47,522 nt of DNA from Halarchaeum nitratireducens (GTDB taxonomy: Archaea > Halobacteriota > Halobacteria > Halobacteriales > Halobacteriaceae). Below the pieces are notes generated by a model. The model made no database searches and was not told the DNA's origin. It worked only from the letters and a program-made list of their open reading frames with translations. Shown here in pieces: positions 7,908 to 16,040 of the stretch. The stretch lies in the NCBI RefSeq assembly GCF_014647155.1, contig NZ_BMOQ01000011.1, positions 1 through 47,522 of the forward strand. Reading direction: 5' to 3'. The position numbers were made by a program, and so were the translations under genes. The first letter of the stretch is position 1; the number at the start of each line of letters is the position of its first letter.

Positions 7908-8627
7908 ATGAGCGACTCCAACGAATCATTTTTCGGTCTCTCAGAGGAGACCCTCCGGGCAGCAACCGACGCACTCCCTTCTCAAGAGGAACTGGACAGC
8001 TTGGTAGAAGCTGTCCGCCGAGGACAAGAACGATTAGAACGATCAAGAGAGCACGCAGAAGAATACATCAACATCGGACCTCCCTGGAACTACGACCCTG
8101 ACAATTACTCCCCCAGCGAGGAAGCAATTCTCACAGCGATGAAGTGGACGTACGAGGGACGTGAATACCTCGAAGGCACTGGTGATCCAGACCTCGAAAT
8201 AATCGCAGGACGCATCGAAGAAGGCTCGAAATCTTTTGCAGAAGAATCTGACGACTCCGACACCGAATATCCGTACAAAGGACTCCACCTCCTGCTCTCA
8301 TCGCTTGATGGGCTGATCACCTGGCTATGCGAGAACGATCCGGATATCGATCCCAACCACTGCAACGACGGGGACGAACCGGTTTACCTCGGTCGGCAGA
8401 AGAAATCGGCCCTAGAGAAATGGTACGACGAACACGCCATCTTCGGCGTAGAAGACGACGAAGGAGATGCCTTCCGAGAAAAGTGGAACGACTTCTGGCA
8501 TCACCGACACCGCATCATGCACGGCTCCCCCTATGCCTACTACGACGAAAACATCGGAGTCGCAACTCTCTTTTTCGTTGGACTGACCGCGCACGTCGTA
8601 AAAGAACGCTACGACGAACTCAACTGA
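7908..8627 (+). CDS. HEPN-like protein, possible RNase effector
   Basis: 239-aa acidic protein. The C-terminal third contains FWHHRHRIMHG with R200 and H205 in the R-x4-H spacing of HEPN RNases, followed by a polar stretch and a hydrophobic helix, which is the usual HEPN ending. The N-terminal half is a charged helical region without known motifs. HEPN proteins commonly act as toxins or abortive-infection RNases. The ATG at 7908 is used instead of the in-frame ATG at 7887; neither is clearly favoured. It converges on the next gene with a 6-bp gap. Call by motif and context only. Confidence 0.6.
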   Translation: MSDSNESFFGLSEETLRAATDALPSQEELDSLVEAVRRGQERLERSREHAEEYINIGPPWNYDPDNYSPSEEAILTAMKWTYEGREYLEGTGDPDLEIIAGRIEEGSKSFAEESDDSDTEYPYKGLHLLLSSLDGLITWLCENDPDIDPNHCNDGDEPVYLGRQKKSALEKWYDEHAIFGVEDDEGDAFREKWNDFWHHRHRIMHGSPYAYYDENIGVATLFFVGLTAHVVKERYDELN

Positions 8628-8633
8628 CGTACC

Positions 8634-9599
8634 TCAAAGTGTTGCTTCTTCCAGGTACTCACAGTCCCCCATGTAGAGAGGGTGACCCTCATACTCAACA
8701 AGCTTCGCCTTCAACTCCTCAATTGTTTCCGCCATCTTATCCAAGATCTCCGCTGCTTCGACAGCGTGACTGTAGACTCCTTCGCTGTCAATGTCTTCGA
8801 TTGCATCGTAGTAGAGTTCAAGAACCTGCTCCTTGATCTCATCATCCAATCCGCTCAGGACATCTAGGTCACCGGACTTCAACTGTGCCTCGTAGGTAAT
8901 CACTTTCGACCCTCCACGGGCGTCAGCCGAATACGACACAATAGCAGGGTCTGGTCTTGCCGAAGTCTCGTTCTCCACGCTGTCTTCTGCTATCGCCCGC
9001 AACCGCTCCTTGTCCGATTCTAGGTGTTCACGGTGAAGCTTCACCGCTGACTTAAACACCCATAAATCGAAATACTGCGTCGACGTCAGTGTATAATCGT
9101 CTGTCTCGGCACTGGGTGCTTCAGGGAACTCGTTGCGGAACTGTGCCTTCTTGTCTTCGAACTCCCGATGCCGCTGTTCGATTTCCTCCTTTATTTGCTT
9201 GAGTTCGGGAGCGTGATTCTCCAATAGGTCTTGCAGATACCGATCATCCTCAATGGCTTGTGGAACAACTCGAAACTCGGTGTCTCTCCCGACAACATCA
9301 ATCAGGGCAGGTGCAGGCTGGACAGAGGCACCATGAACCCTCGGAAGATTCGTGTTATCACTGAAGAACCCAGCATCATCGCTTACACCCAACTCGTCGA
9401 TATCGCCATGCCATGAACGGATACGTTTCCGAAGCGTGTCTGTGTGGCTGTTCCGCACCTCACGGTTGAGTTCCCGCTTCAACAAACCCTGCTGCTGCCG
9501 GTAGAGATAGACCAGGCCACCAGTGAGGAAAAGAGAACCAAGCCCTGCGATGACCTGAGACCATTCCTGCAACCAATCAAAAATAGGTTCAAGAGACAT
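8634..9599 (-). CDS. membrane-anchored coiled-coil protein
   Basis: 321-aa protein with one N-terminal membrane helix (about residues 14-36) followed by a long charged helical region with coiled-coil character. No enzyme motif or known family is recognised. It sits between a HEPN-like gene and a Shedu gene, is transcribed toward the former and is divergent from the latter with 123 bp between starts, so it may share regulation with Shedu. A role in defence is only suggested by its neighbours. Confidence 0.65.
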   Translation of the reverse strand: MSLEPIFDWLQEWSQVIAGLGSLFLTGGLVYLYRQQQGLLKRELNREVRNSHTDTLRKRIRSWHGDIDELGVSDDAGFFSDNTNLPRVHGASVQPAPALIDVVGRDTEFRVVPQAIEDDRYLQDLLENHAPELKQIKEEIEQRHREFEDKKAQFRNEFPEAPSAETDDYTLTSTQYFDLWVFKSAVKLHREHLESDKERLRAIAEDSVENETSARPDPAIVSYSADARGGSKVITYEAQLKSGDLDVLSGLDDEIKEQVLELYYDAIEDIDSEGVYSHAVEAAEILDKMAETIEELKAKLVEYEGHPLYMGDCEYLEEATL

Positions 9600-9692
9600 A
9601 CAACTATCCGAAACCTCCAGTATGATGAACTTTTACTGTTGAGAATGATCTTCGAATAGCTTCTCACTGAAGTTCCTCGTCAGAAAGTATGC

Positions 9693-9700
9693 TTATAATA
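9693..9700 (+). promoter_or_regulatory. TATA box of the Shedu gene
   Basis: TTATAATA lies 23-30 nt before the ATG at 9723, the spacing expected for a leaderless haloarchaeal transcript. Confidence 0.6.
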
Positions 9701-9722
9701 GCTCAGTCTGTCGTCACATATA

Positions 9723-10796
9723 ATGGTAGATATCGATTTGGACGGAGATGAGTACGTTGTCAAGGAACCGTCTACCGACAAGGAGAATCCAGCGCTCGAT
9801 CCTGTTGTAGAACTCCGAATTAAGGAGACCGGTAAAACTCAGAAACGCATCTCGATCTGGGAAATTGTGAACCCGGGAGACAAGTACGTATTCAACTTCC
9901 AGGTCTGGAAAAAAGGGGGTAGTAGGTACGAACCTTTCCAGCAGGAAGAAGAGATTCAGATAACTGGAACTGATGCTGATGTTTTCCGTGAGTTCATCAA
10001 AGAGTTTGAGCAGGTAGAGGACATTGACTCCCAGGCCTATCTATTAACTGAGAACGACCCTGATTTTGCTGACCTACTTTCTCAGATCATCTCCCACGTA
10101 GATGGGGCAGACACAGATACAGCTCAAGCCGTCCTCACCAAGATGGTAGAAGGAATCGCAGAGTTCGGAGGAGGGGCAGATCAGATCGAACTCTCTGACG
10201 ACATTCTCGAAGGCGAACAAGCACTGAAAGCGGAAGGAATGATTCAGCACGCCCGGATTCGACAAGGTGTGGAAGGACTTGAGAAGTTAGTTGAAGCTGA
10301 AGAGGTAGAACAAGAGTTTCAAGACCACTTGGACGACCACAAATGGTTCTTCGGGAGTCGATACATTAGGGACCACGATCGGTATATCCTCGGTAAAAAA
10401 GAGGTTGATTTCGCACTTGAATCGATCAACGGCTACCTGGACATTATCGAGCTTAAACGGCCCCAACACACAGCAGTTCGGTTTGACGATTCCCACGAGA
10501 TGTACTACCCGAGTGGCAAGCTCAATCGAGCCACAGCACAGTTACAGAACTACATGAGGAAAGCCGAGAAGAAAGAGACCCATATTCTGGATGAGCATGA
10601 CGTCCGACCCCTCAAACCCAGGGGAACCGTAGTAATCGGGGCTGATCTGAACGAGGAAGAACGAGAAGGTGTCCGCGTCATCAGCTCCCACCTCAACAAC
10701 ATTGAGATCATCACCTACACAGATCTGGTTAAAAGAGGTCGGCAAATGCTCAACTTTTACGAAAGGGACGACAATGAGAATGGTGAGGAGAAGTAG
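9723..10796 (+). CDS. sduA: Shedu anti-phage nuclease (DUF4263 family)
   Basis: 357-aa protein whose C-terminal half matches the Shedu nuclease core. E196/E198 precede a DHKWFFG stretch, then KEVDFAL with D229, then GYLDIIELKRP with E243 and K245: a PD-(D/E)xK active site. Shedu proteins give single-gene phage or plasmid resistance and cut nucleic acid; an N-terminal domain of about 190 residues, variable in the family, is thought to sense the trigger. The ATG at 9723 fits a TATA box at 9693 and a leaderless mRNA. It stands alone at the end of the defence island. Confidence 0.9.
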   Translation: MVDIDLDGDEYVVKEPSTDKENPALDPVVELRIKETGKTQKRISIWEIVNPGDKYVFNFQVWKKGGSRYEPFQQEEEIQITGTDADVFREFIKEFEQVEDIDSQAYLLTENDPDFADLLSQIISHVDGADTDTAQAVLTKMVEGIAEFGGGADQIELSDDILEGEQALKAEGMIQHARIRQGVEGLEKLVEAEEVEQEFQDHLDDHKWFFGSRYIRDHDRYILGKKEVDFALESINGYLDIIELKRPQHTAVRFDDSHEMYYPSGKLNRATAQLQNYMRKAEKKETHILDEHDVRPLKPRGTVVIGADLNEEEREGVRVISSHLNNIEIITYTDLVKRGRQMLNFYERDDNENGEEK

Positions 10797-11120
10797 CGTA
10801 TAACAGAGTGAAATACCCGATGAGTGCCGAAGTAAGCTATTTATTCATACTACTCTGTTGAACCCGTAGATGGTAGCGAGATTTACTTGATCGGTTGAGT
10901 AATTCTGTGCATTCAAAGGGATCATCCGATGTCACCGTTTACAGCGTTCGGCAGGATCACTTACGATCCTGTTTTGAGAAGTGTCACTGACGGGCTTGCT
11001 GAGAAACATGCTGAGAGACAATCTCTACGCCGTCAGTTGATTCAACAGAATAAAGATATAATACTGGGTTCGGTTATCCAGTACCGTACAGCTAGCTTCA
11101 CTCTGCTATCACCGAAGTCC
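10797..11120. other. 324-bp spacer with one inverted repeat
   Basis: No convincing gene is seen; an 86-codon open frame lacks coding character. An 8-bp inverted repeat (10802-10809 and 10852-10859, AACAGAGT/ACTCTGTT) sits just past the Shedu stop and may be a terminator or the island edge. Confidence 0.4.
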
Positions 11121-11330
11121 CTACTCGCATCTGTGTTGTTGAATCCGTTCTGGCAATCCAACTTTCTCACAGATCGGACACTCCTGTAACGGCGTTGGCG
11201 GCAGGTCGCCCCAGACGCCCAATGCGGCCGTCAACTGTGCCTCGACGACGGGAGAGGTGGTCGCTCGTCTCGCTTCTTCAAGATGAATTCGGAGTCGTTC
11301 ACGGGCTGTAAGAGTGATTTCCTTGGACAT
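11121..11330 (-). CDS. 69-aa zinc micro-protein
   Basis: Small protein with a helical N-terminal half (an ERLRIHLEEARR stretch) and a C-terminal zinc-finger pattern C51-x2-C54...H66-x-C68. The ATG at 11330 was chosen because a tandem-hairpin leader ends 8 nt before it; the in-frame extension upstream would run through that leader. Haloarchaea encode many such single-finger micro-proteins, several of which affect gene regulation; the specific target here is unknown. It is followed by no gene on the same strand before the defence island. Confidence 0.65.
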   Translation of the reverse strand: MSKEITLTARERLRIHLEEARRATTSPVVEAQLTAALGVWGDLPPTPLQECPICEKVGLPERIQQHRCE

Positions 11331-11338
11331 GCTTCGGT

Positions 11339-11390
11339 GAGGGCACGCTATTGCTGTGCCCTCTGCCCTTCGGGGGGCAGAAAAACACAC
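11339..11390 (-). promoter_or_regulatory. T-tract/tandem-hairpin leader, copy 4
   Basis: In gene sense: GTGTTTTT, a perfect 6-bp stem CTGCCC/GGGCAG (11375-11380 with 11363-11368), then a perfect 8-bp stem GAGGGCAC/GTGCCCTC (11356-11363 with 11339-11346, 9-nt loop), then ATG after 8 nt. TGCCC can pair with either GGGCA segment, so alternative folds are possible. Confidence 0.65.
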
Positions 11391-11464
11391 TCTCCACGGT
11401 GATTACGGGACCATCGGCGTTCACCAGTTGACCTCTCGCGAACGCCGGATCTGAGTTGCTCGTT

Positions 11465-12445
11465 TTAGTCTAGAGGTGACCGGTTCGTCTCTAGCCTAAG
11501 TGGGGAGGCTCGTTCCCATAGGCGATGATGCTGAACGCACACCGTCACGAGATTCTCAAGCCGATTGGCCCGCTCGAAGTCCACATCGTCATCCCTGTCC
11601 TCGAATGAACTGAGCGGCTGGATATGGTGAACGTGCAGCCCCTTCCCGAACGCCTCCCGATGGGCAGTCTGTGACCAGTCACAGCCCGGCGTTTGACATA
11701 CGTATTTGTCTCGCTCAAGCGCCTTCGCTCGTTGGGCCTTCCAGTTCGGCCCATAGTATCGTCGCTCATCCTTTGAGTCTGCTTTCCAGTTGCCGTTGGC
11801 AGGGCCCGATGGACGACCAACTGGCTCGTAGCCAGCAGCTCGAACTGCGGCCTGCCAGCCGTCCCATCGATCAAAATAGCACCGACAAGAAAACCGACCG
11901 TACTCGTCCATATCGCTCGCTGTTGGGACCTTCCCCAGTGCCTCGACGAGCGTCCGGATTTCATCGAGAAGAGCATCGTCGGGGATTCCGTGTTCAAACT
12001 GCGGCTCTAACCCAGCAGCTGCTAGTGACTCATTCCAACTCCCAAACAAATTTTGCGCAAGGCTAACAGAGAAATCTCCTTGTTCACGGTACTCTGGCGA
12101 TGTCGGTGGACGTCCAAGTTTTGTTGCGATTGTTCGGATGTCTTCTTTGACTTCCGTTGGCGGGATGTCGTATCTGTTGTTCGGTGGTAGGCCGATCGCC
12201 CGTAGTGCATCGGCCCAGGTACCGAACCGTTGCTTCACACAAGCTGCAGAATACGCACCTCGTTCATCCATCATCTTCGTTGTCGGTGAGCGTCCCGAGA
12301 CGCTCGCCAGTCGCCGGAGTTCCGTCAGTAACTCTTCCCGGCTGATCTTGAGCTGATGCGCTCGTTTGTGACCGCCCTTTGCTCCTGGTGTTTCGAACTC
12401 GGCTCCACAGAGCTCACAGGTATACACTCGCTTCTCTGATTCCAT
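11465..12445 (-). CDS. HNH endonuclease with C2H2 finger and three homing-type repeats
   Basis: 326-aa modular nuclease. It has a C2H2 finger at residues 10-30 (C10, C13, H26, H30), three homologous repeats at about 38-86, 97-147 and 157-207 (each with GR/GK-x-P-T ... F-G/W-x-W ... A-x-G), as in the DNA-reading repeats that accompany homing endonucleases, then an HNH domain at 244-310 with C250, C255, HVHH (271-274), N298, C303 and H306. It probably cuts a specific site set by the finger and repeats. It is a free-standing gene, not inside another gene. A leader of the shared family precedes the ATG by 28 nt, suggesting co-regulation with other plasmid genes. Confidence 0.85.
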   Translation of the reverse strand: MESEKRVYTCELCGAEFETPGAKGGHKRAHQLKISREELLTELRRLASVSGRSPTTKMMDERGAYSAACVKQRFGTWADALRAIGLPPNNRYDIPPTEVKEDIRTIATKLGRPPTSPEYREQGDFSVSLAQNLFGSWNESLAAAGLEPQFEHGIPDDALLDEIRTLVEALGKVPTASDMDEYGRFSCRCYFDRWDGWQAAVRAAGYEPVGRPSGPANGNWKADSKDERRYYGPNWKAQRAKALERDKYVCQTPGCDWSQTAHREAFGKGLHVHHIQPLSSFEDRDDDVDFERANRLENLVTVCVQHHRLWERASPLRLETNRSPLD

Positions 12446-12473
12446 CGAAAATCAGGACGCCGACGAAAGGTCA

Positions 12474-12505
12474 GCGCCTCGCCGCTTACGGCGCAGAAAA
12501 ACACC
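12474..12505 (-). promoter_or_regulatory. T-tract/hairpin leader, copy 5
   Basis: In gene sense: GTGTTTTTCTG, stem CGCCG/CGGCG (12489-12493 with 12480-12484, 4-nt loop), then GAGGCGC. A weaker second stem with a bulge may form toward the ATG at 12445. Nearly the same wording as the copies at 492 and 31310. Confidence 0.6.
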
Positions 12506-12558
12506 ATCTGGTCGGCTTTCGACACCGGCCCTCCGCGAATCCTTGACCTGCGTAACAA

Positions 12559-12655
12559 GGTCGTGGCTGCGCGCGCAGCGAAGCGAGCACGGAGCGGAGG
12601 GTGGGGAGGTGGGGTCTGGGTCGGTCCGGCACGTAGCAAAAAAGGAGACCGCGAC
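12559..12655. repeat. GC-rich repeat R2, copy 1
   Basis: About 95 bp shared with 21283-21420 and 22705-22800: GGTCGTGGCTGCGCGCGCAG at one end, AGCGAGCACGGAGCGGAGG in the middle, then a GGTCCGG block and an A-tract. It lies just 3' of the first OB-fold gene. Confidence 0.75.
12638..12643 (-). terminator. T-tract terminator of OB-fold gene 1
   Basis: Six T in gene sense, 18 nt past the stop codon. Archaeal termination commonly uses such U-tracts. The second OB-fold gene has seven T at the matching place. Confidence 0.5.
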
Positions 12656-12661
12656 GACTGG

Positions 12662-13558
12662 CTATTCCCACCACCGACCGCGCTCAGGGAAATGTATGGT
12701 GGTCCACCCAGTGACGGCCAGTGAGACGCGTCCTTCGTACCAGTTCCGTGCCGCCCCGTGAATGCGCACCTGCTCGCCTTCCTCGATCCACGGAGCATCT
12801 GACGCCTCCCAGATCGTCACCCGCGTCTGGCCACTGTCGTCCGCAATGAGTCCGACCTGGGCGATGCTCGGATGTGAGGGATCCCACAACGTCTCGACCC
12901 GACCTTCAATGCTCACCTCTTTGCGATTGACGTCCTCGAGCTTCCCGATGGGAACCACCGTCCCGGGCGCCGTCTGCAACTCCTCGAACACCCCGACGAC
13001 CGCACTCATCATGTCTTTCCCCGTGACGACCGCCTCGGCCAGCCGCCGACTGATCGCCGCCCGCGACCATCCATCCAGCTTTTCGGCCAACCGCATCGAT
13101 TGTTCGTTCACCGCTGCCAACTGCTCCTGTTCGAGTTCTGCACGCGGGTCAGCCCGTTCTGGGTCTGCCAGCGGGTCCACGCTCGCTCGCCGCTTCTGGA
13201 ACTCTGCACGCCGCTCAGCGCTCCGCTTCGCCGCGATGTCTCGCGTTCGTTTTTCTCGCCCCTCTTGCGTCCCGAGTTCGGCTTGGGCACTGATGCGCTC
13301 TAGCTCAGCCTCTTGCGCCTTGATACGCTCTTCCTGTTCGAGGGTCTTCCCGAACATGTGATCCGGTCCTTCCTCGACTCGTGCGTCCGGATGGTTTGAA
13401 TCGACTTTCGCCTGCACTTCCATGTCGACCGTCGCCTGGAACTCCGGTGTCTCATCGACGACTTCGAAACCGTCCTCATCGACCGTCGCTTCATCGTGTT
13501 TCTCGAATGCCTGTTCATCGACCGAAACTACTTCACTGGAGACGTTCTTACTTGACAT
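12662..13558 (-). CDS. OB-fold DNA-binding protein (RPA-like), copy 1
   Basis: 298-aa protein. The N-terminal region is acidic; residues 70-130 form a long charged helix (EQEERIKAQEAELERISAQ), then a helical region, and the last ~95 residues (about 205-298) form an OB-fold with VSIEGRVETLWDP, DDSGQTRVTIW and GRVSLAVTGWTTI strands, as in archaeal RPA/SOSS-B-like single-strand binding proteins. Haloarchaeal plasmids often carry this type, annotated as DNA-binding protein. It probably binds single-stranded DNA in plasmid replication or transfer (inference). It has a close paralogue at 22816-23715; both share the upstream hairpins, a large palindrome and repeat R1. Confidence 0.8.
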   Translation of the reverse strand: MSSKNVSSEVVSVDEQAFEKHDEATVDEDGFEVVDETPEFQATVDMEVQAKVDSNHPDARVEEGPDHMFGKTLEQEERIKAQEAELERISAQAELGTQEGREKRTRDIAAKRSAERRAEFQKRRASVDPLADPERADPRAELEQEQLAAVNEQSMRLAEKLDGWSRAAISRRLAEAVVTGKDMMSAVVGVFEELQTAPGTVVPIGKLEDVNRKEVSIEGRVETLWDPSHPSIAQVGLIADDSGQTRVTIWEASDAPWIEEGEQVRIHGAARNWYEGRVSLAVTGWTTIHFPERGRWWE

Positions 13559-13559
13559 T

Positions 13560-13620
13560 GGAACTCACTGGTTCCTGAAGGCGCTCACGCGTCCGACACC
13601 GCGATGCTGCTACATCGCGG
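13560..13620 (-). promoter_or_regulatory. two-hairpin leader of OB-fold gene 1
   Basis: In gene sense: an 8-bp stem CCGCGATG/CATCGCGG with a 6-nt loop, then a 5-bp stem GGAAC/GTTCC that ends 1 nt before the ATG. At the paralogue the second stem is GGTCT/AGACC: three base pairs differ yet all pair, which is compensatory change. Blocking of the start codon or autoregulation by the OB protein are possible. Confidence 0.6.
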
Positions 13621-13656
13621 ATTTCTCTACGACGACAACGGCCAATAGACTCGTCT

Positions 13657-13712
13657 GCGCGCTCTCGCTCGCGCCTTCGCGAGCGCCCTCTTGGGCGCGA
13701 GCGAGAGCGCGC
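13657..13712. repeat. 19-bp perfect palindrome upstream of OB-fold gene 1
   Basis: Arms at 13657-13675 and 13694-13712 (GCGCGCTCTCGCTCGCGCC and its complement), 18-nt loop. The same palindrome (17 bp) is found at 23809-23860 upstream of the second OB-fold gene. It is a candidate replication or binding site. Confidence 0.75.
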
Positions 13713-13854
13713 CCGAGGCGGCCAACCATCCAGCCGCGCGCGCCGACCCGCCCGGAGCGAGCGGCCAGCGCATTCCCCGTTCGCCGCGACGCAACCACTG
13801 TCCGTCGCGGTCGGCGGAGCCGAGGTCCGGAGGACCCGGACGGGTGAAGCGCTG

Positions 13855-14147
13855 GCGTCGAGACCATATTCATTTTAGCCCGGAACGGGCGCGGGCGGTG
13901 CAGAGAGCGCCCGCATGCCCGGAATGGTCGGTCGCGAGCGACGCGGAGGGCGGCAGCGGCGAGCGGGGCGAGCCGTTACGAATCACCTGTTCATCCACTC
14001 TCGACGCTCTGTGCTCCAGCCACTACCTGGTGGACTCAGAAAGGGCGAGGCCGCTTCGGTCGTCCCCCGACTCCGCAAGCACCGAGGGACGAGGCGCGCA
14101 GCGTGGGGCGTGGGATGCCGAGCGGCTGAGGGCTTTCGGAATGAGGG
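13855..14147. repeat. repeat R1, copy A (full length)
   Basis: About 290 bp, closely similar to 29166-29462 and, for its first 125 bp, to 23975-24100. Shared landmarks are CATTTTAGCCCGG, GGAATGGTCGGTCGCGAGCG, AAGGGCGAGGCC and GAGGGCTTTCG. It sits 3' of the PIN gene. The block from 13559 to 14159 otherwise holds only hairpins, the palindrome and GC-rich spacer, with no gene seen. Confidence 0.75.
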
Positions 14148-14159
14148 TCACTACTCGGT

Positions 14160-14690
14160 CTAGATCAGCCGCATCGAGTCGCCCGGGTCGTCGCCGATGA
14201 TGTCCGCCAAGCCGTAGACCGTGATCGCGTCCGTGTACCCTTGCGCTCGAACGGCATTTTTGATGCCTTTTCTGGCGGGCTGATCGTCTGTGAGCACGAC
14301 GACACCCGTTGTCGAGCGGTCTCTCACATACTGAATGACTAGGCCCGCAAGAATTGCGTCCGTCTTCTCGACCTCGTGCTCGGCTTTAGTCGTTTCACTC
14401 GCGATGGTCCGTCTGGCGATATCGCTTGCCGCGACAGCGTCCCCGTCCGTTGGTGATGGCGCATCGATGATCTCGGCCCATCCTTCGTCGAGCGCCGTCC
14501 GGACACGATCCGTCTCTGAGCCACCGAGTTCGCCGATCACGCGCCGGGGGAGTTTGCAGACGACGCCGGCGTGCTGGATGGCTCGGCGAAATCGTTGGTA
14601 CTGCGGATTCGAGGGCTGGCCGATCGCGTAGAAGATGTTCGCGTCGACGAGGACGTCCTGGTCAGCGGATAATGGCGTGTCTCGACCCAT
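14160..14690 (-). CDS. PIN-domain RNase, copy 1 (intact)
   Basis: 176-aa PIN-fold protein. Acidic active-site residues are visible at D16 (LVDANIF), E54 (VIGELGG), D111 (KTDAILAG) and D135/D136 (VLTDDQ). PIN proteins are metal-dependent RNases, often toxins of VapBC-type pairs. It is 9 nt downstream of a wHTH-like regulator gene in the same operon, which could serve as antitoxin or regulator instead of a classic VapB. A second, frameshifted copy lies at 29518-30019 next to a homologous regulator, so regulator and PIN form a conserved pair in this replicon. Confidence 0.8.
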   Translation of the reverse strand: MGRDTPLSADQDVLVDANIFYAIGQPSNPQYQRFRRAIQHAGVVCKLPRRVIGELGGSETDRVRTALDEGWAEIIDAPSPTDGDAVAASDIARRTIASETTKAEHEVEKTDAILAGLVIQYVRDRSTTGVVVLTDDQPARKGIKNAVRAQGYTDAITVYGLADIIGDDPGDSMRLI

Positions 14691-14699
14691 CCGATGAAC

Positions 14700-15407
14700 T
14701 CACCTATCGGGGTCCGACGAATCCGTCGGGGCACCAGCTATCTCGTCAAGATCGGGAAGATCCATCTCGTCATGCACATCCGGGAAGAGGTACTCGAAGA
14801 ACGGATCGTGCTCCCGGCCGACGGCAAGCGCGGGTTTGAGCGCGTAGATGATCATCATCGCTTCCGTCTCGCGCACGTCGATGTCGCTGGCGACCATCCG
14901 CTGAGTCGTCTTCCCCGCGAAGTGGAGCCCGGCGCCGCGCAATGCAGCGATGAGCTTCCCGAGGCCGTACCGGTCCACGAAGTACTTGATGTCCTCATCG
15001 ACCTCCTGGAGCCCGAGGGCGTGGAGGGCGGTCGGCGTGATGACGATCGGGACGTACTGCTCGACGATGATGATCGGGTCGGCGGTCAGCTGCTGGGGGC
15101 GTGTCGAGTCGTCGCGGTCGACGAGGCCGAGATCGACCAGTCGGTCGACGTACTCGTAGGCCGTCGATTTCGAGAGATCGAGCGCCTCCATAGTTTCCGG
15201 TGGGGTGACCGGGCCCCAGTAGCAGATGTAGATGTAGACGCGGGCGAGTGCTGGGCGGTTGAGCAGTTCCACGACTGTTTCGAGCCGGGGCGCGTTCTCG
15301 GCCAGCGTCTCCGGCTCGAGCGTGTCTTCGGTGAGGATGTCGATCGGTGGCGGGTCCAGCGTGTCGATTCCACCATCTGGGCGAATGTGCTCGTGATCAG
15401 GAGCCAT
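14700..15407 (-). CDS. winged-helix regulator paired with PIN protein, copy 1
   Basis: 235-aa protein. Residues about 40-105 read as a winged helix (RPALARVYIYICY, TMEALDLSKSTAYEYVDRLVDLGLV), followed by a 90-residue helical domain (residues 130-210) that is also present in its paralogue at 30016-30615. The C-terminal tail is acidic. It precedes the PIN gene by 9 nt, and its start is next to an 11-bp near-perfect inverted repeat (15414-15441) that looks like an autoregulatory operator. It may silence the PIN operon; whether it also neutralises the PIN protein is unknown. Confidence 0.75.
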   Translation of the reverse strand: MAPDHEHIRPDGGIDTLDPPPIDILTEDTLEPETLAENAPRLETVVELLNRPALARVYIYICYWGPVTPPETMEALDLSKSTAYEYVDRLVDLGLVDRDDSTRPQQLTADPIIIVEQYVPIVITPTALHALGLQEVDEDIKYFVDRYGLGKLIAALRGAGLHFAGKTTQRMVASDIDVRETEAMMIIYALKPALAVGREHDPFFEYLFPDVHDEMDLPDLDEIAGAPTDSSDPDR

Positions 15408-15413
15408 AGGAGT

Positions 15414-15441
15414 TAGTCCGAAGTCCGTGTACTTCAGACTA
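15414..15441 (-). promoter_or_regulatory. candidate operator of the PIN/regulator operon
   Basis: Inverted repeat TAGTCCGAAGT (15414-15424) and ACTTCAGACTA (15431-15441), one mismatch in 11 bp, 6-nt centre, 7 nt upstream of the regulator start. Well placed for autorepression. Confidence 0.5.
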
Positions 15442-15512
15442 TCGGTGCGGCAAGTGACGTGCTACTGGCTTATGTGAACGGACGCTGAGGGACGCTCCAC
15501 CGAGTTAACCGG

Positions 15513-15869
15513 CTACTCGACAACGTGTGACTCGAAATCTCGCGTCCAGTACGTCGCGGGCCCGCCGGGACTACATCGCCCACACAGCTGCAACGACCCC
15601 TCGAGATGGCCGAGTTCCACCCGGAACCGCGTGAGCGCCGCGAGGGCGTCGACGACGAGGCCACACCCGTCGCAGGCGTGATGATCGCGCTCCTCGGGAT
15701 CAGGCCGCTCTTGGAGCGCACAGTCGACGCAGATCGGGTGGGTGACCCGCTCGTCTTGCCCCCAGGTGTGGGCCTCGCCAGTCTCGGTACCTGGCGGGGC
15801 GTCGCAGAACGCACATCCGTTGAGTTCCCGGCAGGTCCATGCAGGAATGTTCGCTTGCTTCCCCGACAT
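15513..15869 (-). CDS. cysteine-rich zinc protein, copy 1
   Basis: 118-aa protein with four cysteine pairs: CAFC, CVDC, CDGC and LCGRC, spaced like two or more zinc knuckles, plus the conserved stretch LAALTRFRVELGHLEG and a PGGPATYWTR motif. It is about three-quarters identical by eye to 30672-31010. No enzyme motif. The family is a haloarchaeal domain of unknown function as far as I recall. It is upstream of the regulator/PIN pair with a 105-bp gap. It probably binds nucleic acid or protein partners. Confidence 0.7.
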   Translation of the reverse strand: MSGKQANIPAWTCRELNGCAFCDAPPGTETGEAHTWGQDERVTHPICVDCALQERPDPEERDHHACDGCGLVVDALAALTRFRVELGHLEGSLQLCGRCSPGGPATYWTRDFESHVVE

Positions 15870-16040
15870 CTGCTCTCAGCGTCGCTCCAGTTCCTACTCC
15901 TGCCAGAAATGACGTCTCCCGCGCGAACCGATTCAGTGTGACAGCACACTAATTATCCCGCTCTCCCCCGACCGAACAGCTCTGGAAGGGAAGACTACTG
16001 CCGGCGGAACAACCCTATGCGACCCCACATCCGGGCCGGA

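Noticed and set aside
10929-11189. 86-codon plus-strand frame after Shedu
   Set aside because: It has no haloarchaeal codon character or recognisable motif, and it overlaps the 3' end of the zinc micro-protein gene.
13691-14200. 169-codon plus-strand frame through R1
   Set aside because: It runs through the GC-rich repeat; the frame is not kept in R1 copies B and C.
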